A stretch of 64,000 bases of DNA from Gossypium raimondii (taxonomy: Eukaryota; Streptophyta; Magnoliopsida; Malvales; Malvaceae). The DNA lies in the NCBI RefSeq assembly GCF_025698545.1, contig NC_068576.1:57572094-57636093 (forward strand), in the 5' to 3' direction. The stretch's first letter is position 1, and the number at the start of each line of letters is the position of its first letter. The position numbers were made by a program, and so were the translations under genes. The notes under the pieces are model-generated. The model saw nothing but the letters and a program-made list of their open reading frames with translations, ran no database searches and was not told the origin of the DNA. This document shows, in pieces, positions 37,891-54,400 of this stretch.

Positions 37891-39300
37891 CTATTTGACA
37901 CAGATTAAATCAAACAAAAGTAACATTAGACCATAATCAAAGTTCTCGATAGGCAGAAAAGAAAAACCCTAGCAACAGCTTAATTTTAAGATAAGAAACA
38001 ATAAATAAATAAATAAAAGCAAGCAAGGCAAATGTGATTATTTTTACATATGCTAGCCTGTAATCAAAAAATAGAGTTTAACTAAATATCCCATTGTGTC
38101 CTAACTTGATCCAGTACATTAATTGCCTTAGAAATAAAAAATAAAACACTTCATTTGGTATATTTCTGTATGGCCCTCCATTTTCTCAGCTACCAAATAG
38201 AAACAAATGGGAACAGAAAACTTACCTTCAATACACAGCTTAGTTACAATTCAGTGAATTTTCATCTAACTGTGATCGACAAACTCATACAGATTCAACT
38301 AGAATGTCAAGTGCTAAATTTCTTTTAGTGGCAACCCAACAGAAGCATTGCAAAATTACATGAATTACCCATCCAATAGAGAACTCGGATTTACCTTACT
38401 TTCCAAATGAACAACAACAAATCTCGGATCAAAACTAACATGTCTAACTATTTGAAAGAGACCCAATCCCATAAATCACCTAGACCTTTCAGTCATTTGT
38501 TGGGGAAACTAACATCATAAATCTTTAACCAGTTGGTACCTAATATACATTTCTTGAGATAACAATAATTTTTGTCCTAAAACCTAGTCTTTTTTCATTC
38601 GTTCTACAACTTGTACACAATCAGCCCTAAACCTTTTCAGTGTTAAATCTAGCCCTTTCAGCAGCCCTTCAAACGGGAGTACTAACCGGAAGCTTACATG
38701 GAATCTAAATGTCCAATGTAGATCTTGCGTGGCACCCACCCACTGGTTGAGCAAGAATTTTACCAACCTTTCCTTCCCCATTTTCCCATGAACACCATAA
38801 AAATTCCTTATAATATATTTAGTTTTATCCTCTTAAGCTTCAAAAACAGGGGAAGACTAACCAAAATTGATATCAGCTAGTACTACACATATAAAATACT
38901 ACCTAGAACTTTATTAAAAATATATAACTTTAAAACATATTGCAATTTCATATGAAAATGTCTTCAATAAATAAAAAATAAGTAAAATGGGATTTTAGCT
39001 AGAAGTCAGGCTATAGGTGAGATTGCTTTAATCAAAATCTCAACATGCAAAAATATATAATCATGCGGAGCTCATAAAAGAATATAGCTTAAAAGGCGAG
39101 AAGTAAAGAAATTTGCAGAGATATCAAGAAATTTAGTTGATCTAACCTTGATCCACAAAAATTAAAAAGCTAAATCAGGAGTTGTATTTTAGAAAGAGAG
39201 CTGAGCTGGGGACGGAATGGGGAACCAGATTTCAGGGATGGATTGAAGGCACCCCAAAACCAGCGGTGATCTTTGGCGATGAGACTTGATCAATGGGTTT
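37891..39300 (-). promoter_or_regulatory. SEC10 upstream region
   Basis: No coding sequence is visible. The CDS begins only 67 bases from its first intron, and the long AT-rich upstream stretch could include a spliced 5' UTR with its first exon near 39200, but the sequence alone does not prove this. Confidence 0.4.
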
Positions 39301-40548
39301 TCTTTTTCTTTTAATCAAATAATGGAAGAGGATTAGCTTTAAGCTTTAGCTACTCGGGTTGAAACGGCTTCCCGTCTTCGCTTTAGAAATTGACTTGACG
39401 GATTTAGCGAGAAATGTTATTCTTTTTTCCTTTTCTTTACCCTTTTTGGATAGGAATAAAAGGTCAATAAATTGTGCACATAAAATTAAATTAATTTTGA
39501 CGTTAGATGATAATAATAAAAATTATTCTATGATATTCCAACTAAATTTTATCATCGTGATTGCGGGAAAAAATAAAGAAAATCTTAAAATTAGACATAA
39601 TTTTGATTTAATATATAATTATATACATGAATTTTAATTTTGTATAATTTTATACATGAAATTTTAATTTGGTCAAATTCTTACAAATTATTAACACAAT
39701 TATTGATATAGCATCATTTTATATTTATATATTGCATATAGAAATAATTGTATTTTTCAATATAAAATTAATTAAAATATTTATTTATGATTGAATCAAA
39801 ACTAAAATTGCATGCATACATTTGAATCACAATCAAAGTTTTAAGTATAAATTACACCAAATTAAAATTCATCTATACAATTACACATTAAACCAAAGTT
39901 CATGTATAATTTTAAGATAAAATTAATTTTAAATTTAAGCAAATATGATAAATTAATTGGATCAAGCTAATTACTGTTTAGATAATATTATTTAAATTAA
40001 AATGATTGTGATAAAAGTTAAAGATAATTACTGATTTTTTAAGTGATTAATTAGAATAAATACTGTTTGATGGTAGGATCAAACCTGATTAGTCGCCTTC
40101 CCAATTTGGTAGGTAAACGGACCGTGTTAAGCGAATTAGATTTGAAGCATTGATTTATTTATTTGACGTGAGAGATACTGTTTTTTTTCGGTTTTAAATT
40201 TTATTTCACATAATTACGTAACTCGAATTATTTAATATAAAATTTTAATTAATTTTTTCGAATCCAACCAAAATTAAATTTCGCTGAACCCTGAGCAGCT
40301 GGTTCTTTGTCCCTATCCTTTGGGTTTTAAACAAATACATATTCAACATTACATATACACATGTACTAAATAATAATATCTTAGAATAAGACATGCATAG
40401 AGCATATTTAATTTATTCCCAAGCTATATCAATCTGAGGGCATTTGCTTTCTTGGTGTGATGCTTTTGTTCAACATCTATAGCTATAAAAAGAAATTGCA
40501 TATCAAAATAAAAACAATATAATGGTTGCAACCATGAAACCGAGTGTT
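39301..40548. other. Spacer between SEC10 and the HIG1 gene
   Basis: AT-rich. Contains copy 2 of the dispersed repeat (39600-39920). The right part must hold the 3' UTR of the leftward HIG1 gene. No other feature seen. Confidence 0.6.
39600..39920. repeat. Dispersed AT-rich repeat, copy 2
   Basis: Block order and wording match 24780-25070: ACAAATTATTAACACAATTA, CATCATTTTATATTTATATA, GAATCACAATCAAAGTTT and AATTACACATTAAACCAAAG. Similarity is interrupted by small gaps. Confidence 0.6.
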
Positions 40549-42575
40549 CTAACTCGATTTCCAGGGATTATCCCCATAGTAGTATGCAGTGCCAACCATA
40601 AGAGCAACTGTAGCTCCCTGAACTACCACCCTAGCTCGCATCAGCATCTGACCCAACTGAGAATTTCCTTGTCTAAAACTGATCAACCCCGCAGTGAGCA
40701 CTCCAGCGGTAATAAGTGCACCTGTATATGCCCAAATCTATTAGTGGCTACGAATTTCGATGACTATTTGTTTCCACTAGCATCACACAGCAAAGAAGAT
40801 TGTATTGGTTTTACATAAACCCGGGTTCCAGTTGGAAATAACATTTTACTTGGACTCCAAACCTAGACAACATATTAAGATGCTAAACCCTGAAATAATG
40901 TAAAATACCAAATATAATTCTAGTACTATGAAATATCACAATTAAGCCTGGTAAATGCAACAAGAGCACCAATCGAAAGTCTTAGTAAGCTAATCCCTCA
41001 ATTAGTTAAGTAGGGTTCAGCATTGATTAGATTATGCATTTAAGGTAGCTAACAACATCCTAACGTGCAGCAAATGCCTAAAGCACTATAAGCTATCGAG
41101 CTGAAGATGAAAACAAAACAAAGGAAAACAGCAAACAACCTAAACATTAAATGAAGTTCAAAATAGCAATAAATAAAACCAAATTGAACCAAGTTGTAAG
41201 CAATATATCAATCTCTTTGCTATTTCCTGCAGAGAGGTATCATTAGCTCCAAATCAAAACAGGTTTCATCCAAGTTGTATTTAATAATCCATCCCAGTGT
41301 GAACTCTGCAAGATGATTAGGTAGCCAATAAATTAAATCAAATCCTTGGAAAAAGACATGGAGTTCATATATAGAACATGCAAGGAAGGTCATTGATTAA
41401 GTTTTGGACACAAGCTTCCAAGGTTCCCAACTCCTACACAGGCACCCTTCATGTCTAGGTTTGATAAGAGTGACAGCATCACACTAACTGATAGTCACAC
41501 AAGCATCTTAGGATTCAATTCATCAATGGAACTGGTAATGGTATTCACAGTGAAGCATGATCTTTCTAATTGTCATATTATAAATGAAAAGTTGCCAATA
41601 ACAATTATAATACTTTGATAAAGACAAATTTGTAAAAATAAAGAAATGCAAAATAGGCAACAATAAAATACCAAAATACAGGATGCTCATTGCTTCATGT
41701 TGAACATACAAACTTGGCCAAAAAACCAATGAAGAGAATTTTCAAAAAGTCCTCTAGAAAATTTTAAAAATAAAAAACTTGTATTTCAAATATTGATATA
41801 CTATGGATATGCTCACAGTTACAATCTAGTTTCATTCAGTACTGGTTCTATTAACATGAAAGAAAAAACAAAGGTGAGACAAAGCAGCTAACTAGTCCAA
41901 GAAGCTAGAAACAAAAGACCAAGCAAATTCTCAAGCATCAACAGACAAGAAAAAGGAGTAAAGCAATACACTCAAATTGATTACAAAGAGTTGGCATCCA
42001 ATCATCCACGAAAGGTCCTATTACGTCCTTTGAGGTGTAACTCTAAGAAGTTTACGTTAATTTACAGCTCCCATTTGGATAGTAACCACATGAAGCAATC
42101 CTTAGTTAAGCAAAAACTCAACATAATCGAGGAAGTGAAGTGTTTTTGCAGCCAAATAAAAGGGCAACTCCAAGAATATGCTACATACACATAACAAATC
42201 AAAGCACTTAGCTACACAATTTTCACACTTGAGATTCCATTTAAAGGAATAAAGCATTAGCAATGGGGTTGTTAATTAGGTAGCTTAAACTGGCTATCAG
42301 AAACATCAATTTATTAATGAAAGCTTAAAATTAGAAAAACTTTATCAGAAACATCCTTCCAACTATGGATCTGCAAGACAAACTGAAGCAAACAAAAGTT
42401 TAATTTCTATAAAATTCGAACCACAAATCTTTCATACAAAAAATAGATAAAAAGCAAGCATAAAATCGGAGAATTTGAAGAGGGGAAATGGAAAATTACC
42501 GACAGGGACAAGAGGGTTCCTGACACGCTTCTTCTCCTCCAACAATTCTTCGAAACTAGGTTCCCCCGAACTCAT
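40549..42575 (-). CDS. HIG1 (hypoxia-induced) domain mitochondrial protein
   Basis: Two exons, 42575-42500 and 40721-40549, separated by a 1778-base intron, encode 82 aa. The start MSSGEPSFEELLEEKKRVRN is acidic and helical. The split codon at GTCG|GT joins it to PVGALITAGVL. The HIG1 region follows: hydrophobic segment 1 (ALITAGVLTAGLISF), the conserved loop FRQGNSQLGQMLMRARVVVQ, and segment 2 (ATVALMVGTAYYYG), ending NPWKSS. This fits the short plant hypoxia-responsive family related to yeast Rcf1, which sits in the mitochondrial inner membrane and assists respiratory supercomplexes; whether this member responds to hypoxia is not shown by the sequence. The plus-strand open frame over exon 2 is a shadow. 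Confidence 0.94.
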
Positions 42576-43639
42576 CTTCTACCTTTCTGTATATTGTTCT
42601 GCTGGGATTTTGCCGCAATAGCTTTCAGCTTCGAGAAAATTACCAAAATTTCTATGTAGAAATTGCTTAGTGAGCTCAAACAATGGGTTTTGAGGTCCAA
42701 TGAACTTGACCCAACTGCGATGGTGTGAGGGCCTGTTCAGTTTAATGGAGATTAGCCCGTGGTAGTTGAGGCTTTGTGGATAAAGACCCAGAGATAGATA
42801 GCAGATTTTATTAATTTTTCAATTGAATCGGTTGGACTGATAAATTATTGATTTCATCATAGATTCAGTTTTAAAAATATTGATTTGCTCTTTAAATTAA
42901 CATGAATTAATTTATTAATAGAAAATAAACAATATAATTCAATTTTTAATAACAAAAACTTTCGTGGGAGGAAAGAGTAAAGGCGAAAGCATTAAAGCTT
43001 TTAAGCAAAATAAAAATAAAAAAGAAATTAAGATGATGAGTGCAACTTTAGCTAAACAGTTGTTTAACTTTTGTGGGCAATCCTTGCTTTTGCTTTTATT
43101 ATGTTTACTTAATCTTTACTTATACCTTCCACCACCACTTTATCAATGCTTTGCAATTATTGGACTTCCCCCCTAAACTTTTGCTAATTTTGGGGAAGAC
43201 CAACTCACCTAGATTCCCTTCTTTTTCATTTTCATAATTCCCATGTACCATTTTCTTTTGTTAAACCATCAACACATTATTTCTGATTTAACATTATTTT
43301 ATATTTTTATTTCACTTAAAATTAGATTTATCTAAAAATGAAGTTCCAAATCAATTATAAATATGATTTGAAAATATAAAAAGAAGAAAATTGAATGAGT
43401 CCAAATAGAGCGGTCCAATCGGAATATGACATTAAAAGAATTAATAATAATAATAAATGCGGTGTGGTCGTAAATATAAAACCCAAAGGGTCTTCTCACC
43501 CATATAATATCATCTATATATTTAATGTAGTAGGTGTATCACTTCAATGGGATTTTAGTGGCAAGCCATTTCTTAATTTTTGTTTTGAAATTATAAATTC
43601 GATTAAAATGTTATGCTTTTCTTAAGTTATATATGTATC

Positions 43640-43830
43640 AAGTCTATTCATTATTTTTAAATATATATTTTATTTTATTTTATTTTATATATATTGCATA
43701 CATAAATAATTATATTTATCAAATATAAAATAAATTAATATATTTATTTTTTAAATACGTATAATTAAATTTTATAATTAAAATTTCAATATAATATATT
43801 TAATTACACATTAACGAAATTTGATCCTAG
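43640..43830. repeat. Dispersed AT-rich repeat, copy 3 (partial)
   Basis: Shares ATATATTGCATACATAAATA, TTATATTTATCAAATATAAA and AATTACACATTAA blocks with the copies at 24780 and 39600, in the same order. It lacks their beginning. Confidence 0.5.
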
Positions 43831-44235
43831 ATAATATTAAATGAGTAATTATCTCGTGAAGGTGAATTTTAATTTTAATTATAAGCAGGGCACATCAAAA
43901 CATCTTAGAAAACTAGTATGTGGGATATAACTATCGACCGATTCAATCTTTCATTTTTTAAAAGATAATTATACATTTATTGATTATTTAATGTGTTTAA
44001 TTTCATCATTTAAATAATATTTGTCACGTCAAATTGTTGAAAAGCCTAGAGTTTTTTCTTTTCTCCTTAAACAACTTGCCAAAAAAGAAAAAAAAATTGC
44101 TGGTGTCTGTCTTTATGTGTTGCTTTCCTCGAAATAGACCCCAATTTTCTTTTATGTATTTCTTTGTGATATTAGGTAATGGAAATCACTTAATAATATT
44201 AATAACATAATGAAAATCACTAATCTATAATAAAA

Positions 44236-44794
44236 GGGTAAATTATACCCAATGTCACTAAACTATTAGTATGTTTATGGTTTGGTCACTCAACTTCAAA
44301 AAGTTATAAAATAGTCACTGAAATATTCGAAATTTTCATTTAAATCACTAAACTATTCGTAAATTTTTATTTAAGACATTGGGCTGTTACGTTTTTTTCT
44401 TTAAAATTCTAGCTAACAAGCTCCAAGTCACGATTTAACGATCAATACAGTGAATCAATATCCATTAACGAGTAGAATATACCTTAGATTTAAGTTGATC
44501 GGACGTTTAGTATTGGAGATCGAAGAAGAAAACTATTTAGTTTTTAGTTCGTAAATTCGTGACGTTGAACTCTTCTTTATGAAAAGAAACTGAACAATAA
44601 AATAGAGAGAAAATGAGAACTTTCGATTGCTGCAGACAGTGTGAACATAGAAAGCCAAACAACAACAATTTTAACAACCTAGTGACTTAAATGAAAACTT
44701 TTGAATAGTTCAATGACCATTTTGTAACATTTGAAGTTAAGTGACTAAAATATAAATTTACTAATAATCTAATAACCTCGAGTGTAATTTAACC
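44236..44794. mobile_element. MITE with long terminal inverted repeats
   Basis: The left end (GGGTAAATTATACCCAATGT, then TTTGGTCACTCAACTTCAAA) is the imperfect inverse of the right end (read back: GGTTAAATTACACTCGAGGT, then TTAGTCACTTAACTTCAAAT). The inverted arms extend about 130-150 bases, with a unique centre of about 250. No protein is encoded. A related element lies at 61772-62060. The target duplication is not clean enough to assign the superfamily; a Mutator-type origin is possible. Confidence 0.75.
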
Positions 44795-45175
44795 AATAGA
44801 AAATTAGAAACCCAAAAATACTTTGAACGTATTATTATATTATCTTTTAAAAGCTCTTAACCCCTATATTACTCAACTTGAAAAATGAAAAGTGGAGAAG
44901 GAAGAAAGAAGTAAATTATGCATAATTCAAAGAAGAAATATTAACACTAAAAAAAAAAATCTGGAGTTGTGCAGTAAATTCACAATCTCCATTGTCAAGA
45001 AAGAAAGAAAAAAGTAGTAAGAGTAGTAATAGAATTGATAAAGAAGAAGTGAAATGAGTGAGAATCATGTGATCCACCCCACTCTTCTCTCTCACACTCT
45101 TTGTCTCTAAATCCAAAATCCAACTAAAAAAGATCATAAATTTATCCATCCATCAAAACTACCCAAGCTTTTTTC

Positions 45176-45198
45176 TTTCTTTCTTTCTTTCTTTTTTT
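45176..45198. repeat. CTTT microsatellite in the ROP 5' leader
   Basis: Repeated TTTC units followed by a T-run lie about 30-50 bases upstream of the ROP start codon, a pyrimidine-rich leader common in plant genes. Confidence 0.7.
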
Positions 45199-45229
45199 TT
45201 CTGTATTTGCTTTATTGTTTTGTGTTTCA

Positions 45230-48204
<2,975 letters not shown>

Positions 48205-49679
48205 GACGGATTGGCTTCAGTCAAAAATCAAATGCTTGTGTTCCTCTTGCCACCTAGAAATTCTTTTTAGACAAACAGGATCAAGTCCGCTTGTTTATCA
48301 TGCAACGCTTTTAGCATACAGATTTATTTCTAATCTTACGCTTTAATTCGGATGCTAATTTACTATAGTGATTTCTTGTATAGAGTTAAAGCTTAATGGA
48401 CTTGTGGTTTTATGCATGGAAAAGAAAAAGACAAGTGTGCTTTGAGTTATGTTATCTTACAATTGAAGTTTTTATATTATATATTCATAAACATTCCCAA
48501 TACGGAGGAAATGGATAATGAGAACAGTTTTTGCTGTAATTGAAGTCAAGGAATGATTATCGATATCGGAATTGCACGTCTTTACGTTCAAGAGAAGACC
48601 CAATTATTGTTTTCTGGTGCGTAAATATAATAACCAATTCGGCGTGCGTCATGATTTTGCTCGATGCTGTTAAGACTGACATGTGGGTCAAGCACAAACA
48701 AGAACTCGAATACTCCGACAGAACGGTAGCATTGTCATCAGAATATTCTGTTTTCCAAATGGATATGGGACATGTAGAAATCGGAGCATGGAAATTTGAC
48801 GTGAATATGTCAATGGCTCACCGCAAGCTCCAGATTCCAGACAGGGCTTGGCTTTGCCTACTACTCGAATCAACACCAAATATATGAACGCAATGGAAAA
48901 GGATGAATGATCAAATATTACTTGCCCACTCCAGTGTATGCACTCAAGTCTTACTGCCTCCATTACATTCTAATAATATTCATAGCAAGCAAAGCTGACA
49001 CCAATTAAACTGTAGCATATCAACTACAATTAGAGTTTATCAATTAAATAAAATATATGAATACATCATCAACCACAGCAACCAAGTCATGCCACATCAG
49101 AAAAAAGGCTTCAGTATCAAAATTCGGTGACCACTTTAATTGGAAAAGAAAAAGAAAAAGAAAATTAAAAGGTGAAAGAAAAAAAAAAAGTCAAGAAAAA
49201 TATGCACTAAAAAGCAGTATGGGCACCAATTTCTAATGTCTGGGCAACATATGGGCATGATTTCCAACAGTTATAATATCTACAAAGGGAAAATGATCTG
49301 TGTCCAGAACAAATTCAAGGAACAAAGCTTGAATACACCCCGAACAGATTCTTTTACGGTACAGTCGATATGCCGAAAAGGTGGGGGGTTGGAGACTATG
49401 AACAAACATCAAATGGCTCACTTACCACCCATCCTCTAAGCAAACACAGGTCAGAAGACCTCTGGGGGTTAGCCAATGCCCATCCTTGAAGAACTGAAAA
49501 AGAATACATCAAATTGGTCAATAAAAAATTCCATAGTTCTAATATCAATTTTCTCCCTAGTAGGTATAGAAATAGCAAAATGGGGAGAAGAAAAATGGAA
49601 AATTTGTCAAAAGAAGCTGAGAAGAAACTAAATGACTCACAAGCTTTAATGGGCCACTAAACAGTGACATCTAAGGATG
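48205..49679. other. Convergent spacer between the ROP and SUO-like genes
   Basis: Holds the 3' UTRs of both genes, which face each other. The open frame 48540-48887 (plus) and its antisense partner look random in composition. No other element identified. Confidence 0.55.
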
Positions 49680-51386
49680 CTACTGCCATGAAGATTGCTT
49701 GTATCCATCCCATCCTCCCTCAGGTTCCTTCCTTTTCAAAACCCCACCTGGCACCTGATACATTCTTGCTTGTTCCTCTGCCAGGGCCTGAGAACTGGCA
49801 ACAGACAGATGCCGAGATGCAAGAGGTGCTGTCTCATCTCTTCCTTCAATGTCTGGGCCTCCAGGCCCTGCATTTAAATCTAGACCGTGCCTTCCCCACT
49901 TCCTTCCACTCTCAGCACTACTATTATAACTACTGTCCGGAAGGTTAACAACATAGGGCCTTGTGTAATGGGATGGAACAGTGCCAGCAGGTCCTAACAA
50001 TTGTGAATGGACCGGGGGAAAACAAAACCTCCCACCAGAAGATGAATCAGCATAAGTTGTTGAACTGCCAGAAAAGCTGGTTGAAGGAAGAGGAAAAGTA
50101 GTTCCAAAGGGAAACACAGGATATTGGAAAGGAGTTGATGGAAAGGGCACTGCTGGTGCAGATGACAACACAGGTGCCCTATAGACATCAGGATTAAAAG
50201 GGGTGGCACCAGTAGGGGGACCCAACACCCTTTGTGTTCCACCAGTTGCAACAATTGGAAAAGGTTGCTCCCTATCAGGCAAAATTGATGGAATAGTAAC
50301 AGCTGAGTATGTATTCCCTGTAGGAAACCATGACGAGAAATTTGCCATCTCAGCATTGTTTATCTGCAGGCTGGGAACTGGTGCTTGAGATAGCACATTG
50401 CTGTTTCTATTATGATGGCTAAATAGTGATGGTTCAGCACTCGCCTCATCAACAGTGGGTCCATTGTTCAAATCAAAGTCCCTGCGGAAACTTGCCTCAC
50501 CATTAAGAATACCAACTGATGATTTTATTGGATGCATAGGGGCATCTATTCTGCGACTATTTCCAGTTGAGTGATTACCCAAATCAGCAGGTTCATCAAC
50601 TCTGTTCAAATCAAGATCAAGTCCACCAGAAGAGCGAACGGGTGCCGGACCAACCAACCCACATTTTAAATCACGATTATTTGAAAGGTCTAGTGCAGAG
50701 TTTGTGCCCTGGGCAGAACTTTGAAAAGCAAGATCCTCAAGGACTCTCTCATCAGGTACATTCAAATCAATATCCAATGGAGGACGACACTGTTTTCCAG
50801 TACTGGCATCAGGAATGGAAGCATTGTTTGTACCCAGAGGCATATCTAGACTTTTTCTGGGTTCAGCTGGCCGAAACGCACTTGTAGCAGCTGATCCCTT
50901 CCAACCGAGTGCCCCTTTAGTCCTCAGCAGGTCCTGTGGGGGAACAAAGGGGCCTTTAGCAGCAGCAGCAATAGTAATAGAAGCAGGAAGGCTGCTAGAC
51001 ACGGAAGAAACAGGGAAAGGCAATGAGCTAATTAATTGGACAGGAGCTGTCACATTATTTGATTCCACAAATTTCCCATCATCTGCATTGAAGTCTTCAT
51101 TCAAGTCGAATTCTACTTTAGCATCTGTATCAGCAACACCTGTAGCAGGAGTATCTGTAGTGATCGATGTGCATTCTTCTGCTTCATCTGCTTCTACACC
51201 AGTCACCTTAGATCCCCTTGGCTTCTTAGTTTGTCCTGTTTCCGACGATGCCTTACAAGGAGATGGTCTACCATGTACTTCATGACCCTCACTACATTCT
51301 ATGTTCTCCTGCACGTGCTCACCTTTCTGGGCAGTAACAACTGAACCAAAACATATTCAATTTAATTACCAGTTTAATAATGACAA

Positions 51387-51421
<35 letters not shown>

Positions 51422-54400
51422 TAATAATAATAAAGGAATGCAAAACAAAAGCTTAAAATAATAAATAACAAGTGCTTCAAACTTAATAAGGACATCAATG
51501 ATCAGAGAAGCATTACTTTCCAACTCAGGTTTTTGTTTCTCATTGTGACTGGCATGACTCGGTGCATCAGTCTCAACATCCTTCTCAGCCTTCACTTCAT
51601 CAACATGTTCCAAAACTGTATCTCTGGAAGGACCAGGAGGCAGTGCTTCTTTATCTGTTCCTTTGATGAAATGCCCAAAAACATTCGCTGACTTCTGATG
51701 AGTCTGTGAACTTCTCTCCGAATCTTCAGTGACATTTTTCTTGTTATTATCCGCATCAACTTCAATAGAAGGTACAGACGAAGAACCTTCAACCACTTCT
51801 TTCTCCACTTTTACACCTGCATCGATGACCTCTTCATTTACCGCAGAAGTGCTCCCCAAACAGCAATCATCATCCACTTCATCAGACTTTTTATCCAAAC
51901 GCTCTTTGGAATCATCAATATCAGTAGTTTTCTCCACGGTGCATGCAGAGGGCAGATTGACTAAAGCAGCCATCACAATTTCCTTTAATTTACCATTTTC
52001 CGGACATTGATCTGCAATCTTCGGCAAAGATGAAGTTAAATGCTCATTCAGCTCTCCTAATTTCTCTAGAGAGGAACCAGTCTTGCTTTCTGCATTTTTA
52101 GGCCATGAATTACTAGCAGCAACACCCTGCTTTAGATGCTCATCATCTGCACCCTCAACAGACTGATTCCGATTTTGAACAACCTCATCCCCCGAAGGTT
52201 TTAATTTAGTTTCATTGCCTGTGGAAGAATGCTCAACAAGAGGGGTATTTCTTTGTGGAGAATCAATCGGTGAAGCCCCATCTGACTTAGAGAAGTCTCC
52301 AGTAGCCACACTAGCAAGCAAATTCATTCCAGCATCATCCCCAACTGGCAAGCACTCATTTGCTTCGGCGTACTTAGCACAACTATCAATTAGAGCATTT
52401 ATGGAACTAAAAGAAGCATCTTGCAGTTTCCCTGATTTAAGTTCATTTCCAGAAGATGAGGAAGCAGTTTTTGTAACTTCAGTTGTTTTCCTAGCATCTT
52501 CTCCAGTCCTACAGTTTTCCTCATCATGAACAGCTGCAGGTGAACCATCTCCCTCATCAGACCCAGTCAGCACATCTTTGAAGTCATTGCTCTGCCAAGA
52601 TTCGGTATTCACATCAGTGGCAACATTTGCCCGATAACTCTCACTTTTCTCCTTCATGTTACGATCTAATTGCTCATGTTTCTCTGAAAGCACAGGAGAA
52701 GAAGCTCTGCTATTCATGACTGGATGATCTTCAAGAGATCCTCCACTGGCACTTTGTGCAGGACTTCTACCTCTATTTGGGATCTTAACAATGAACTTAT
52801 GACTATTACCCTCAGCTGTAGGAGGATCAGTTAACTTTTCACATGTTAAACCAGACTGTGATACTTTTTCTGAAGCAGGATTTCTATGCAATGAAGAATT
52901 TTTGCTTGATCCAGCTTCCCTTTGAGCCCCTGATGGACCTGGGAAACCATTAATGGATTTCCGGTGCCGTGAAGAACTACCTGAGATCTTAGCCACTATT
53001 CCTGAACCAGCTGCAGAACTTCTTGCATCCTCCTTTCCAGAAACTCCCCCAGTCTTCCCAAGATCACTAGAACAAGACTGACTATTGTTGTGGGACTGAC
53101 TAGAACTGCTGCTTTTTTCATCCCGTGTGGTAGTTTGAGGGTCAGAGGTGCCAACAACAGCAGCATTTCGTGCCTGCCCATCTTTTAAGTTTGTACTGGC
53201 TGAGGCAGGTGATGTTGCTGCCTTCACAGGCCCTGGTGATGCAGAAGCAGACTTGGTCGTGATCTCTCCTTGAGCAAGCTTAACCGAACCAGTTTTAGAG
53301 GCAGAAAGTTGGGTTACTGAACTCTTCATGGCAACATCAGATGATCCAGAGTGCTTGCTTCCACTGTGAGAAACATCAGAAAGACGAGCTCTAGCAGACC
53401 ACGGAACACCCTGATTTGAACCACACTTGGCATCCATCTCAGCCTCTACTCGTTTTTTCCATGTATCAACTAAACTCCTTGCTTTCTTCTGTATTTCTAT
53501 ATTCTTATGAGTACGCAAATGATTCACAGACTTGCCAATGTTACACATCTGCAGAGCTGTAAGATTTACAGGTAGCTTATCAAGAGCTCGGAGTAAGGTT
53601 AAAAGAAAATCATCAACTGATCTATCATCCTTGCAGCCGCTACCATCTCCAATCTTCCCTTTGTGGACTTCCTGGAGCCATTCATCAAAAACAGGCAACC
53701 CTCTGAGCTGAACAAAATGACTAAGACAGTCAAACTTATCTGTAGCTGCTATGACACCAGCAAGCATTGACCGGCTCACCAAATCTACTTTCTTCTCATT
53801 TCTCTCAGACACCATGAGTTGAACCAATTTCTCAACTCCTGCATAATCTTCTAGTCCCCCCTTTTCAGTAATTTTAGCAATCTCAGATTTTAGATTAACT
53901 TCTGGTCTACCATGACCAGAATCCCCATCATCCATTTTACTAGTACGTTCCCTTTTGACAGGCTCGAAGCCTTGATCCCCACGCTCCCTCTTTTTCCCCT
54001 TACCCTGAGAAGGAAATGAGGAAGCACTGTTCTGTACGCTATCTGAACCAGGTTTTAACTGTGATGTTGACGTCGGACCATTCATTGGCTTTGGAGAACG
54101 GCCACCCTGCTGCACTGTTGCATGCATCTCTAAGCGCGTCTTATACAACAGCTGATCTACTTCTTCTTGTAGTTCCTGAAAATATAAGAAGAAAATATCA
54201 ATAAAAAGGGTACAACATTAATAAGACATATGAAGGAGCAGATAGAACTCACATTAATATAATCTTGATCGGTTAGCCACCATAAACACTTGTTTGTAAT
54301 GTCATAAACTCGCCGGCACACAAATGAGCAAATCCCTGATGGAAGTTCAACGTCTTTAGGAAGGAATGCAACTTTACACGGATGGAGTAAAGATGCAGCA

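Larger units (their letters stand above)
42576..45229. other. Divergent spacer between the HIG1 and ROP genes
   Basis: Carries the promoters of two genes pointing away from each other. It contains repeat copy 3 (43640-43830) and a MITE (44236-44794). A CTTT microsatellite lies just before the ROP start. A 70-codon open frame at 42964 ends in a hydrophobic run but resembles nothing I know. Confidence 0.6.

Noticed and set aside
40522-40818. 98-codon plus-strand open frame
   Set aside because: Antisense of HIG1 exon 2; no motif of its own.
48540-48887. 115-codon plus-strand frame downstream of the ROP gene
   Set aside because: Composition looks random and the opposite strand is equally open; lies between two convergent 3' UTRs.
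50815-51285. 156-codon plus-strand open frame
   Set aside because: It is antisense to the SUO-like exon 4, whose frame, motifs and length fit the family; a shadow.
51374-51516. Poly-Leu tail on the SUO-like exon 3 frame
   Set aside because: Produced by reading through the donor into an ATT microsatellite; the next exon joins in phase.
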